Source: Acetobacteraceae bacterium (GTDB taxonomy: Bacteria > Pseudomonadota > Alphaproteobacteria > Acetobacterales > Acetobacteraceae). Taken from it: 13,079 bases of DNA. This document shows positions 5,427 through 12,548 of the stretch, piece by piece. The position numbers and the translations under genes are program-made. Each line of letters begins with the position of its first letter. Position 1 is the first letter of the stretch. The DNA is taken from the NCBI GenBank assembly GCA_947476855.1, contig CANJSR010000089.1, positions 1 to 13,079 of the forward strand, written 5' to 3'. Under the pieces are notes generated by a model. That model did no database searches. It was not told the origin of the DNA and saw only the letters and a program-made list of their open reading frames with translations.

Positions 5427-6599
5427 TTACCCCGCCGCCAGCGCCTGGGCCACGGCGACCAGCGTGGCGTCGGTGCCGCGTCCGCCGATGATCGACAGCC
5501 CGACCGGCGCGCCATCGACGGTCGCGCCGGGCAGATTGACCTGCGGCACGCCCGTCAGCCCGCCCTGCGCGCACAGGCAGGTGATCCGGTCCCGCAACGG
5601 CCCCAGAACCGGCAGCGACAGCCCCTTCAGCGGCGCCGGGAACGGCGTGGTCGGCAGGCAGAGGATCGTGCCGGCCGGCAGCAGATAGGCCATCCGCCCC
5701 CTTGCCTCCCGGCGCATCAACTCGGCCCAGCCATGGTCGGCGGCCGAGACCTGCGCGCCCGTGAGCAGCCCGCGGGCGACACCGAAGGCCATGCGGGGAT
5801 TGTCCCGCTCCACCCAGGGGCGGAACGTGTTCCAGGCCTCGACCGGTTGCAGCGTGCGCTGCGCCCGGGCCCAGACGGACAGGCCTGGCGGGGCCATGAT
5901 CTCCTCCCGCGCCGCTCCGATCAGCCTGGTCAGTCGCTCGACCATCGGGCGCAACGCGGCGGCGACCGCGGGGTCGGCGAAACCGAAGGCATCGACGGCG
6001 ATCAGCAGGGTCGTGGGCAGGGCGGCGGCCGGAGCCTCCCGCAGCAGCACGGTCGAGACGCGGGCGAAGGTGGCGGCGTCGCGGGCGAACCAGCCGGTCG
6101 TGTCCGAGGTCGGTGCCTGCGGCAACATGCCCGAGAGGTCGAGCCGCCCATGCGTCGGGCGGATGCCATACAGCCCGCAGAAGCTGGACGGCACGCGCAC
6201 CGAGCCGCCGGTGTCGGTGCCCAAAGCGGTGTCGCACAGGCCGGCCGCGACGGCGGCGGCGGACCCCGAGGAGGACCCGCCCGGCACCCGGTCCGGCGCC
6301 TTGCTGTTCAACGGCGTGCCGTCGAACGCGTTCTCTCCCAGGATGCCCAGGGAGACCTCATCCGTGATGGTTTTGCCGACCAGGGTCGCGCCGGCATCGA
6401 GCAGGGTCTGCACCGCCCAGGCATGCCGGGTGGGGATGGGGTTCGCCCGTGCCCAGTCATGATTGCCGCCGGCGGTGGGGACTCCCGCCACGTCGAACAG
6501 GTCCTTGGCCGCGAAGGTCAGGCCATGCAGGGGGCCGGCCGGCGCGCCGTCGATGCGGATGCGTGGGCCTGGGACGAAGGCGTTGATGCTGTCGGTCAT
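5427..6599 (-). CDS. Amidase (amidase signature family)
   Basis: This encodes 390 residues from MTDSINAFVPG. The amidase-signature Ser-cisSer-Lys triad is visible: Lys32 in FAAKDLFDVAG, the cis-Ser region GGSSSGSAAAVAAG at 107-120 (Ser109 by the 24-residue spacing known in malonamidase E2) and nucleophile Ser133 in GTDTGGSVRVP. The family pattern continues with GLYGIRPTHGR and SDTTGWFARD, and near the C-terminus LCLPTTPFPAP and GVPQVNLPGATVDGAPVGLSIIG. It should hydrolyse a carboxylic amide to acid and ammonia in the cytoplasm; the substrate is not evident. It is not GatA, as no gatB or gatC is nearby. The frame is open 23 codons further upstream, but MTDSINAF fits the usual N-terminus. Only a weak AGG (about 12 nt away) precedes it. 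It converges on imuB with a 4-nt gap and is divergent from the 69-residue gene. Confidence 0.9.
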   Translation of the reverse strand: MTDSINAFVPGPRIRIDGAPAGPLHGLTFAAKDLFDVAGVPTAGGNHDWARANPIPTRHAWAVQTLLDAGATLVGKTITDEVSLGILGENAFDGTPLNSKAPDRVPGGSSSGSAAAVAAGLCDTALGTDTGGSVRVPSSFCGLYGIRPTHGRLDLSGMLPQAPTSDTTGWFARDAATFARVSTVLLREAPAAALPTTLLIAVDAFGFADPAVAAALRPMVERLTRLIGAAREEIMAPPGLSVWARAQRTLQPVEAWNTFRPWVERDNPRMAFGVARGLLTGAQVSAADHGWAELMRREARGRMAYLLPAGTILCLPTTPFPAPLKGLSLPVLGPLRDRITCLCAQGGLTGVPQVNLPGATVDGAPVGLSIIGGRGTDATLVAVAQALAAG

Positions 6600-6738
6600 G
6601 CGGTATTTGAACGCCTGGCCGGGGCGCGTGTCCAGACCGGAGTAGACACAGCGGGCACGCCGGGCCAACCCCGTGCGTGAGCCTGGGCGCCGATTGCGCT
6701 ATGGCTGGCGGAGAAACCACCCGACAGGCAGCCCCCTC

Positions 6739-6948
6739 ATGCCCGACCCTTCCCCCGAGATCACGCCCGAATTCCAGCGCGGCTGGGACGCCGCCCTTCT
6801 GGCCGTCCGCGCCTGGCACGAATCGCAGGCCAAGCAGACCCTGATCCAGGCGCGCCGCAGCCGCTTCCCGAAGAACCTGGAGCGCGAGGCGGAGGTGCAT
6901 CAGCGGTCGGCCGAACTGGTCGGCACGATCAGCCCGGACGACGTCTGA
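6739..6948 (+). CDS. Small conserved protein of unknown function (69 residues)
   Basis: The peptide starts MPDPSPEITPEFQRGWDAAL and is mostly one long charged, amphipathic helical region (about residues 11-60) with Arg/Lys-rich QARRSRFPKNLEREAEVHQR and no signal peptide or membrane segment. I do not recognise a named family, though the FxxGWDAAL...RRSRFPKNLE pattern looks like a conserved alphaproteobacterial small protein. The composition is balanced and lacks the Arg/Pro excess of shadow frames, which supports real coding. The start at 6739 is preferred over the first ATG of the frame (6673) because the 22 upstream residues are Arg/Gly-rich and low quality. A weak AGG lies about 11 nt before the ATG. 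It is transcribed away from the amidase and stands alone. Cytoplasmic function unknown. Confidence 0.6.
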   Translation: MPDPSPEITPEFQRGWDAALLAVRAWHESQAKQTLIQARRSRFPKNLEREAEVHQRSAELVGTISPDDV

Positions 6949-6973
6949 CGCACATTCTTGCCGTGCCGCGAAA

Positions 6974-7005
6974 GGCGTGGATGGTGGGCCTGCGCCCACC
7001 ACGAC
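6974..7005 (-). repeat. REP-like palindromic repeat, divergent third copy
   Basis: A perfect 8-bp stem (6982-6989 with 6994-7001, loop CTGC) lies 26 nt after the small gene. Read on the minus strand, the surrounding bases follow the same scheme as the copies at 259 and 2583: CCGTC, a palindromic TGG-GGG / CC-CCA core, then ATCC. It is therefore probably a diverged member of the same family in reverse orientation. It could act as a transcript end for the small gene. Confidence 0.5.
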
Positions 7006-7106
7006 GGGGAGGGGCCATGGCTGCGTCCACTACGGCGAGGATCAAGTCGAGGCACCTTTCCCACCACGGCGACGATGGGCCATGGCCTCGCAAGTCCCGC
7101 CGTGCT

Positions 7107-7123
7107 GGGGGCTTGCCGCCCCC
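7107..7123. terminator. GC hairpin in the convergent gap
   Basis: GGGGGC and GCCCCC form a 6-bp stem with loop TTGCC. It lies between the convergent small gene (ends 6948) and propeller gene (ends 7170). No U-tract follows on either strand, so a role in termination is only suggested by position. The rest of the gap (7006-7106) is GC-rich with nothing recognisable. Confidence 0.3.
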
Positions 7124-7136
7124 TCGACCGCCGCCG

Positions 7137-7174
7137 CCCGGTCACCAGCCCCGGTTCACCGGCCCCCGGTCACC
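7137..7174. repeat. Short tandem repeat, three degenerate units
   Basis: CCCGGTCACC occurs at 7137-7146 and 7165-7174, with CCCGGTTCACC at 7150-7160 between, giving units of 13-15 nt. The array spans the stop codon of the minus-strand propeller gene (TGA at 7172-7170), so that gene's stop lies in the third unit. Its presence there may mark past slippage at the gene end. Confidence 0.55.
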
Positions 7175-8150
7175 TGCCGGTCGTGAAATCCACCTGAGCG
7201 ATGGCGATCCCGCTCTCGCCGCCCACCGCATACAGCAGATAGGTCACGCCATCCTCCTCATGAATCGCCGGGTCGCGGAGTTGGTTGACCAGCCCATAGG
7301 CCGTGCTGCGGACGGAGGCGACCATCGGCGCCGTCGCGCCTTCCCAGGGCAGCTCGGGCCGCATCACCTCGACCGGCGGTTCGTCCCGCCAGCCTTGCCA
7401 GTCCCCGTCCAGGCCGATGCGGCTCAGCAGGATGCGTTCCGGTGCGTCGCCGACCTGGGTCCAGAACACCCATAGCGCCCCGTTGCGCTTCAGGACCGCG
7501 GCGTGGCGCATGTTGGGATTGAACAATGTCGGCCCCGCCTCGAACCCGCCCAGCCCATCGGCCGAACGCGACAGCGTGCCGGGCATCGTCAGCGCGTAGG
7601 TCATGCCGTCGTGCTGGAAGATCCGCATGTACGACCGGCCGATGACCTCGGGCCGAGCGGTGAAGTCGATGCCGTTGGGGGAGAGCGCGACGCGGGAGAC
7701 CTGGTGGCCGACCCCCTCCAACCCGTGGAAATACATCACGATCTGCCGGTTCGCGGTGTCAATGTGAACGTCGGGAGAGGCGATGTGCGGCGTCGTGATC
7801 TCGGACAGCACATCGTGGGAGATCGCCATGCCGCGCGCCCGGTACTGCGCCTCGAACCGCGCGAGATCGTCGGGGGAGACGGCGGGCGGCGTCGTCAGGA
7901 ACCCGGATCGCGCCAGATGCAGGCTGCCCGGGACATGGACGCGCCAGGGACCGGCCAGGTCATCCGCGTAGGCGAGGCGGATGTAGCTGCCCTTATGGTC
8001 CGCGAAATACAGGTAATAGGCGCCGAGGCGGTTCTCGACCCAGTCCGGTACGCGGATCAGCGACGGGCCCTGGATGTTCACCCCCAGGCTGGGATGCAGG
8101 TCCGGCCCGATGATCGGGGTATCGGTCAGGCGGGTCACACGGATGTCCAT
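7170..8150 (-). CDS. Beta-propeller protein, glycoside hydrolase (GH43-like) fold
   Basis: This encodes 326 residues from MDIRVTRLTDTP with a good AGGAG ribosome-binding site 8 nt upstream. The sequence shows repeated four-strand blade patterns: YYLYFADHKGSYIRLAYADD followed by LAGPW (about 45-69), IVMYFHGLEG (137-146), the SxDGxxF-like SPNGIDF (157-163), YALTMPG (185-191), LWVFWTQVGD and ILLSRIGLDGDW (226-251), and YLLYAVGGESGIAIAQVDF near the end. This pattern fits a five-bladed propeller as in GH43/GH32-type glycosidases. Acidic residues in blade positions (Asp51, Asp127, Glu270) are candidates for catalysis, but I cannot assign them. There is no signal peptide, so it should be cytoplasmic, which is unusual for a polysaccharide-degrading enzyme. 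It may be a glycosidase-like protein of unknown substrate. It lies 150 nt downstream of the dehydrogenase gene on the same strand. Confidence 0.65.
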   Translation of the reverse strand: MDIRVTRLTDTPIIGPDLHPSLGVNIQGPSLIRVPDWVENRLGAYYLYFADHKGSYIRLAYADDLAGPWRVHVPGSLHLARSGFLTTPPAVSPDDLARFEAQYRARGMAISHDVLSEITTPHIASPDVHIDTANRQIVMYFHGLEGVGHQVSRVALSPNGIDFTARPEVIGRSYMRIFQHDGMTYALTMPGTLSRSADGLGGFEAGPTLFNPNMRHAAVLKRNGALWVFWTQVGDAPERILLSRIGLDGDWQGWRDEPPVEVMRPELPWEGATAPMVASVRSTAYGLVNQLRDPAIHEEDGVTYLLYAVGGESGIAIAQVDFTTGR

Positions 8151-8171
8151 GCGCGTGCTCCTGCTTCGTGT

Positions 8172-8199
8172 GCGGCCGGACCGTCACGGGTCCGGCCGC
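8172..8199 (-). promoter_or_regulatory. Strong 11-bp hairpin in the leader of the propeller gene
   Basis: 8172-8182 and 8189-8199 are perfectly complementary (11 bp, all but one pair G-C) around the 6-nt loop GTCACG. It lies 21 nt upstream of the propeller gene's ATG, just before its ribosome-binding site. No U-tract follows on the minus strand. It may end read-through from the dehydrogenase gene or shape the propeller mRNA leader. Confidence 0.5.
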
Positions 8200-8254
8200 C
8201 TGACATGCGCGCAGGGTTGGTGTGGCGGCTGCGCGCGAAATCAATAAGACACCA

Positions 8255-8300
8255 GGCGCCCGAGATCCTGTCGACGGGCCAATCCGTCGGGCGCCCGAGA
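8255..8300 (-). terminator. Possible terminator region after the dehydrogenase gene, with 11-nt direct repeats
   Basis: GGCGCCCGAGA occurs at 8255-8265 and 8290-8300, the second copy touching the dehydrogenase stop codon. Between them CGACGG (8272-8277) and CCGTCG (8284-8289) form a 6-bp stem with loop GCCAAT. On the minus strand the hairpin lies right after the stop, and a T-richer stretch (8236-8250) follows only after the second repeat. It is a candidate for transcript termination, not a canonical one. Confidence 0.35.
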
Positions 8301-9104
8301 CTACTGCGCCGTCACGCCGCCATCGACGATCAGGCCGGCGCCGTTCATGTAGCCGGCGTCGTCGGAGGCCAGGAACACGATCCCCTTGGCGATATCCGAC
8401 GGCACGCCCAGCCGGCCCCACGGCACGGACGCCAGCACGGTGCGGCGCGCCGATTCCGTGTCGTTGCTGCCGGTCCGCTGGGCGCGGGCGACGAAGGTGC
8501 TTTCCCCCATGTCGGTCTGGATCACGCCCGGATGGATCGAGTTGCACCGGATCCGATAGCCCTTGCGGCCGAATTCCAGCGCCGTCGACTTGGTGAACAG
8601 CGTCACGCCGCCCTTGGTCATGGAATACAGCGGATCGAGCTGCGAGCCCACGATCCCGGCGATCGACGCCAGGTTGACGATGGCGCTGCCGTGCTCACTG
8701 CCCTGGGCCGACTCGCGCAGGGCCTGGGCGCACATCTTGGTGCCCAGGAACACGCCGGTCATGTTCACCGCGACCAGCTTGTTCCAGTCGTCCATGCTGA
8801 TCTCCTCGATCCCCTTGCCGATGAAGACACCGGCGTTGTTGACCAGGATATCGAGCTTGCCGAACCGGCCGGTCGCCAGGTTGATGGCGGCGGTCCAGTC
8901 TTCCTCCTTCGTTACGTCCAGGTGGGTGTATTCGGCCTTGCCGCCGGCGGCATTGATGGCGGCGACGGTCTGGCGCCCGCGCTCATCCAACACGTCGCCC
9001 ACGACGACGCTGGCGCCGGCCTGGGCCATCAACTGGGCGGTTTCCCCGCCAATGCCGCGGGCGGCGCCCGAGATCAGGGCAACCTTTCCATCGAGACGAT
9101 TCAT
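8301..9104 (-). CDS. Short-chain dehydrogenase/reductase (SDR family)
   Basis: This encodes 267 residues from MNRLDGKVALISGAARGIG, the normal length for a classical SDR. Motifs: cofactor loop SGAARGIG at 12-19, Asp37 after beta-2 (GDVLD), which suggests NAD rather than NADP, HLDV at 61-64, NNAG at 89-92, catalytic Ser147 (NLASIAG), Tyr160 and Lys164 (YSMTK), and HPGVIQTDM at 191-199. The C-terminus PSDIAKGIVFLASDDAGYMNGAGLIVDGG is typical. It oxidises or reduces an alcohol/ketone of unknown identity; it resembles cyclohexanol and hydroxysteroid dehydrogenase types. The start is backed by AGGA 8 nt upstream; the 28 upstream codons in frame are not SDR-like. It follows ptsP by 105 nt and precedes the propeller gene, so it may be independently transcribed. 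Confidence 0.93.
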   Translation of the reverse strand: MNRLDGKVALISGAARGIGGETAQLMAQAGASVVVGDVLDERGRQTVAAINAAGGKAEYTHLDVTKEEDWTAAINLATGRFGKLDILVNNAGVFIGKGIEEISMDDWNKLVAVNMTGVFLGTKMCAQALRESAQGSEHGSAIVNLASIAGIVGSQLDPLYSMTKGGVTLFTKSTALEFGRKGYRIRCNSIHPGVIQTDMGESTFVARAQRTGSNDTESARRTVLASVPWGRLGVPSDIAKGIVFLASDDAGYMNGAGLIVDGGVTAQ

Positions 9105-9209
9105 GCGTGTGATCCTGTTTCCTGGACGACGGGCGCCATTGATCGGCAACCCCTGGCCCAGCTTACGAAGCCCCGCCGGCCATCGCAAACCGTCCGACAG
9201 CCGGGTGGA

Positions 9210-11477
9210 TCAAACCGGCAGTCCACGCTCCCGCGCCCAGGTCACGATCGGTTCCCGCAGGCTGCCCAGCCCGCTGCCGGCGCGCCGGATGGAGGTGAGG
9301 ACCGGCCGGAATGCCCCGAGATCGGCCGATCCCAGCAGCGCCTTCACCGGCAGGATGCCGCTGGCCGGCATCGACAGCGACCGGAAGCCCAAAGCGGTCA
9401 GCACCAGCGCCTCCAGCGGCCGGGACGCGGCTTCCCCGCACAGGGACACAGGCACCCCGGCGGCGTCGGCCTTGATCAGCAACTGCTCCAGCAGGTCCAG
9501 CATCGGCTGCGACAGCAGGTCGTAACGGTCGTACAGCGACGGCGTGCCGCGATCGGCGGCGAAGATGAACTGCACCAGGTCGTTCGACCCGACCGAGATG
9601 AAATCGGCTTCCTTCAGCAGGTCGTTCAACTGCCACAGCAGCGACGGCACCTCCAGCATCGTGCCGACCGACAGGTGGGACGGGGCGGGGCGGACGCGGC
9701 GCGCCTCGGCCAGCAGCAGCGACTTGGCGGCGCGGAACTCGGCGACCGTGGCCACCATCGGGAACATCACCGACAGCGGCCGCCCGCCCGCGGCCAGCAG
9801 CAGCGCGCGCAACTGCCGCCGCAGCAGGGCCGGCCGGTCCAGCCCGATCCGGATGGAGCGCCAGCCCATCGCTGGGTTCTCCTCCTCCGACACCGTCCCC
9901 GGCAGCAGCTTGTCGGCGCCCAGGTCCAGCGTGCGGAACAGCACCGGCCGGTTGCCCGCGGCATCCAGCGTCCGCGCGTAGATCGAGGCCTGTTCGCCCA
10001 CATCCGCGATCGATCCGCGCGCGAGCATGGCGATCTCGGTCCGGAACAGCCCGATCCCGTCCGCGCCGGTGCGATCCAGTTGCGGCAGTTCCAGGCTGAG
10101 GCCGACATTCAGCATCAGCTTCACTGACACGCCATCGCGTGTGACGCCCGGGCGGTCGCGCAACGCCGCCCAGCCGGCATGCTGCGCCGACCGCACCTCC
10201 AGCGCGCGGACATAGACTTGGCGCACCTCGGCCTCGGGGCGCAGCACCAGCTGCCCCTCATCCCCGTCCAGGATCGCGAGGTCGCCGTTCTGCGCCGTGT
10301 CCAGCATCCCGCGCGTCGAGCCGATGGCAGGAATATCCAGCGCGCGCGCCAGGATCGCGGCATGGCCGGACGGGCTGGCTTCCTCGACCGCGACGCCCGC
10401 GATACCGGCGGCGTGCCAGTCCAGCAGCTCCGCCGGGCCGAGGCGGCGGGCGAGCAGGATCGAGCCGGGGGCGACTGGCGGGCGGATGCCTTCGCCGGTC
10501 AGGGTCATCAGCAGCCGGCCGGCCAGGTCCTCGATATCGGCGAGGCGTTCGCGCAGATACGGATCGGTGATCCGGCGCATGCGGTCGTGCAGGTCGCTGG
10601 CGACGCGCTGGACCGCGGCCTCGGCCGTCAGGCCACCGCGGATCACGTCTTCCACCCGGCGCAGCCAGCCGGCATCGGCGGCGACCAGGCGATAGGCCTC
10701 CAGCACTTCGCGCGACGCGGAGGCATCGGCGGAACCGTTGGCGGTGGGCACGCCGGCGATCAGGTCATCGAGGCCGCGCTGCATCCGATCGGCCGCCTCG
10801 TGCAGGCGCTTGCGTTCGGCGTCGGGGTCGTCGGCCAGCAGCCGGATCGCGGCGGTGGGCATGCCGTGCAGCACGACCGGCCCGATCGCGATCCCGGTCA
10901 TCAGGGTGGAGCCGGAGAACACCCGCGGCACCGTGTCGCCCACGCCTTCAAGCTGGGCATCGGTCACGCCCTCGGCCGACAGCATCTCGGCCACCAGCAT
11001 GGCGACGGTTTCGAGTTCCTCGACCTCATCATCGTTGAAATGGCGGGGCGCGCGGTTCTGGACCGCCAGGACGCCGAGCGTCCGGCCAGAGCGGCGGACG
11101 GGGACGGCGAGCATGGAGGCGAAGGGTTCCTCGCCGGTTTCCGCGCGATAGGCGAAGGCGGGATGGTTCTGCGCGTCGGGCAGGTTCATCACCGCGGCGG
11201 TGGCGGCGCAGAGGCCGACGATGCCTTCGCCCACCCGCAGGCGGGTGCGGCCGACGGCGGCGGGGTTCAACCCCTCGGTCGCGGCCAGTTCCATCAGGTC
11301 GCCGGGGCGGTGGATGTAGATCGAGCAGACCTCGCTGACGAGTTCGGCGGCCACCAGCCGCACCAGCGCGGACATGGCTCCGCTCTGGCCCCCCGATTGG
11401 CCGCCTCCCTCGGACCCCGTTCGGCCCGCGCGCAGGTCCCGCAGGCGGGCGAGCAGGCGGCGGGGGGCGGTGACCAT
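9210..11477 (-). CDS. ptsP: PtsP, phosphoenolpyruvate-protein phosphotransferase of the nitrogen PTS (EI-Ntr)
   Basis: This encodes 755 residues, normal for EI-Ntr. Residues about 35-170 form a GAF sensor domain (LVRLVAAELVSEVCSIYI, GEGIVGLCAAT, SMLAVPVRRSGRTLGVLAVQN). The EI N-terminal domain follows, with SGSTLMTGIAIGPVV at 188-202 and the phosphohistidine His372 in SPSGHAAILARALDIPAI. The PEP-binding barrel has GLFRTEIAML (477-486, Arg479), a GTMLEVPSL stretch at 605-613, SVGSNDLVQFIFAADR at 628-643 and the catalytic Cys680 in SLCGEAASRP. It takes phosphate from PEP and passes it to NPr and then to EIIA-Ntr; the GAF domain probably senses nitrogen status. No ptsN or NPr gene is in the window. 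It starts 6 nt after the stop of the nitronate monooxygenase gene, so it is likely co-transcribed. No strong Shine-Dalgarno is seen; Met35 is a possible later start but would lose the RRLLARLRD leader seen in relatives. Confidence 0.95.
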   Translation of the reverse strand: MVTAPRRLLARLRDLRAGRTGSEGGGQSGGQSGAMSALVRLVAAELVSEVCSIYIHRPGDLMELAATEGLNPAAVGRTRLRVGEGIVGLCAATAAVMNLPDAQNHPAFAYRAETGEEPFASMLAVPVRRSGRTLGVLAVQNRAPRHFNDDEVEELETVAMLVAEMLSAEGVTDAQLEGVGDTVPRVFSGSTLMTGIAIGPVVLHGMPTAAIRLLADDPDAERKRLHEAADRMQRGLDDLIAGVPTANGSADASASREVLEAYRLVAADAGWLRRVEDVIRGGLTAEAAVQRVASDLHDRMRRITDPYLRERLADIEDLAGRLLMTLTGEGIRPPVAPGSILLARRLGPAELLDWHAAGIAGVAVEEASPSGHAAILARALDIPAIGSTRGMLDTAQNGDLAILDGDEGQLVLRPEAEVRQVYVRALEVRSAQHAGWAALRDRPGVTRDGVSVKLMLNVGLSLELPQLDRTGADGIGLFRTEIAMLARGSIADVGEQASIYARTLDAAGNRPVLFRTLDLGADKLLPGTVSEEENPAMGWRSIRIGLDRPALLRRQLRALLLAAGGRPLSVMFPMVATVAEFRAAKSLLLAEARRVRPAPSHLSVGTMLEVPSLLWQLNDLLKEADFISVGSNDLVQFIFAADRGTPSLYDRYDLLSQPMLDLLEQLLIKADAAGVPVSLCGEAASRPLEALVLTALGFRSLSMPASGILPVKALLGSADLGAFRPVLTSIRRAGSGLGSLREPIVTWARERGLPV

Positions 11478-11483
11478 GCGCCG

Positions 11484-12548
11484 CTACAGGCGGCGGGCGC
11501 GCAACGCCGCGACCGCCTGGTCGACCAGTTCGGCGATGACAGAGGCTGTCGTCTGCTCCGCCGTAACCATGCCGACGGATTGGCCGGCCATGACCGAGCC
11601 GTTCTCCACGTCGCCATCGATGACCGCGCGCCGCAGCGCCCCGGCCCAGAAATGCTCGATGGCGAGCTGGGCTTCTTCCTTGGTCAGTTCGCCGGCCTGG
11701 AACCGGTCCCGCGTTTCGGCCTGATGGACCAGGAAGCGCTTGGTCCCTTCATTCACCAGGCCGCGCACCGGGATGACCGGGAAGCGTTCGTCGAGCTGGA
11801 TGGACGGGATGGCATCGCGGGCATTGGCGCGGATGAAGGCGCGCTTGAAGTTGGCGTGCGCGATCGATTCGGTCGTGGCGGCAAAGCGGCTGCCGAGCTG
11901 GGCGCCGGACGCGCCCATTTCGAGATAGGCGAGGATGGCTTCGCCGCGGCCGAGACCGCCGGCCACGAAGACCGGCACGTCCTTGATATGGGGCAGGATT
12001 TCCTGCGCCAGCACCGTCAGCGACACGGGGCCGATATGGCCGCCGGCCTCCGACCCCTCGATCACGATCGCGTCGGCGCCGGAGCGCACCAGACGACGCG
12101 CCAGCACCAAGGCCGGTGCGAATGCGATCAGCTTGGCGCCGCCGTCCTTGACCGCGCGCACAGCGCCGCCGGGCGGAATGCCGCCGGCCAGCACGACGTG
12201 GGTGACCTTGGCCTCCAGGCAGACCTTCACCAAGTCGTCCAGTTGCGGATGCATCGTGATCAGGTTGACGCCGAACGGCTTGGACGTCAGCGCCTGGGTC
12301 GCGGCGATTTCGCGGGCCAGCAGGTCGGGGCCCATCGAGCCGCAGGCGATCACGCCGAAGCCGCCGGCGTTGGAGATGGCGGCGACGAGATGCCGCTCGC
12401 TCACCCAGCTCATGGCGCCGCCCAGCAGGGCGTATTCGCAGCCGAGGAACGCGGTGCCCCGCGCCCACAGCCGGTCCAGTTCGGCGCGCGCGGCGGCCCA
12501 GGCGGCGTCGCGCGGGATCTCGTTCAGGTCAGCTGGCATCGAGGCCAT
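11484..12548 (-). CDS. Nitronate monooxygenase / 2-nitropropane dioxygenase family flavoprotein
   Basis: This encodes 354 residues. The FMN-dependent TIM barrel of the family is evident: GGAMSWVSERHLVAAISNAGGFGVIACGSM (43-72), KPFGVNLIT (90-98), VTHVVLAGG, ADAIVIEGSEAGGHIG (158-173, with the catalytic-type His171), PVFVAGGLGRGEAI (phosphate loop, 192-205) and GAQLGSRFAATTES (215-228). It may oxidise alkyl nitronates; the same fold also covers enoyl-ACP reductase II (FabK) and other flavin oxidoreductases, so the substrate is uncertain. Two ATGs are possible: 12548, overlapping lysC by 20 nt, or 12539, overlapping it by 11 nt, both inside the last lysC codons. Neither has a clear Shine-Dalgarno, which fits translational coupling. 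It sits between lysC and ptsP, genes that lie next to each other in many alphaproteobacteria. Confidence 0.88.
   Translation of the reverse strand: MASMPADLNEIPRDAAWAAARAELDRLWARGTAFLGCEYALLGGAMSWVSERHLVAAISNAGGFGVIACGSMGPDLLAREIAATQALTSKPFGVNLITMHPQLDDLVKVCLEAKVTHVVLAGGIPPGGAVRAVKDGGAKLIAFAPALVLARRLVRSGADAIVIEGSEAGGHIGPVSLTVLAQEILPHIKDVPVFVAGGLGRGEAILAYLEMGASGAQLGSRFAATTESIAHANFKRAFIRANARDAIPSIQLDERFPVIPVRGLVNEGTKRFLVHQAETRDRFQAGELTKEEAQLAIEHFWAGALRRAVIDGDVENGSVMAGQSVGMVTAEQTTASVIAELVDQAVAALRARRL

Noticed and set aside
6457..7002. Minus-strand open frame covering the amidase start and the small gene
   Set aside because: It covers the amidase N-terminus in another frame and is antisense to the small + strand gene; the composition is shadow-like.
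7503..10127. Very long + strand open frame (874 codons) opposite the propeller, dehydrogenase and ptsP genes
   Set aside because: It runs antisense through three well-recognised genes and the intergenic gaps, with His/Arg/Gly/Gln-rich composition typical of a shadow frame in GC-rich DNA.
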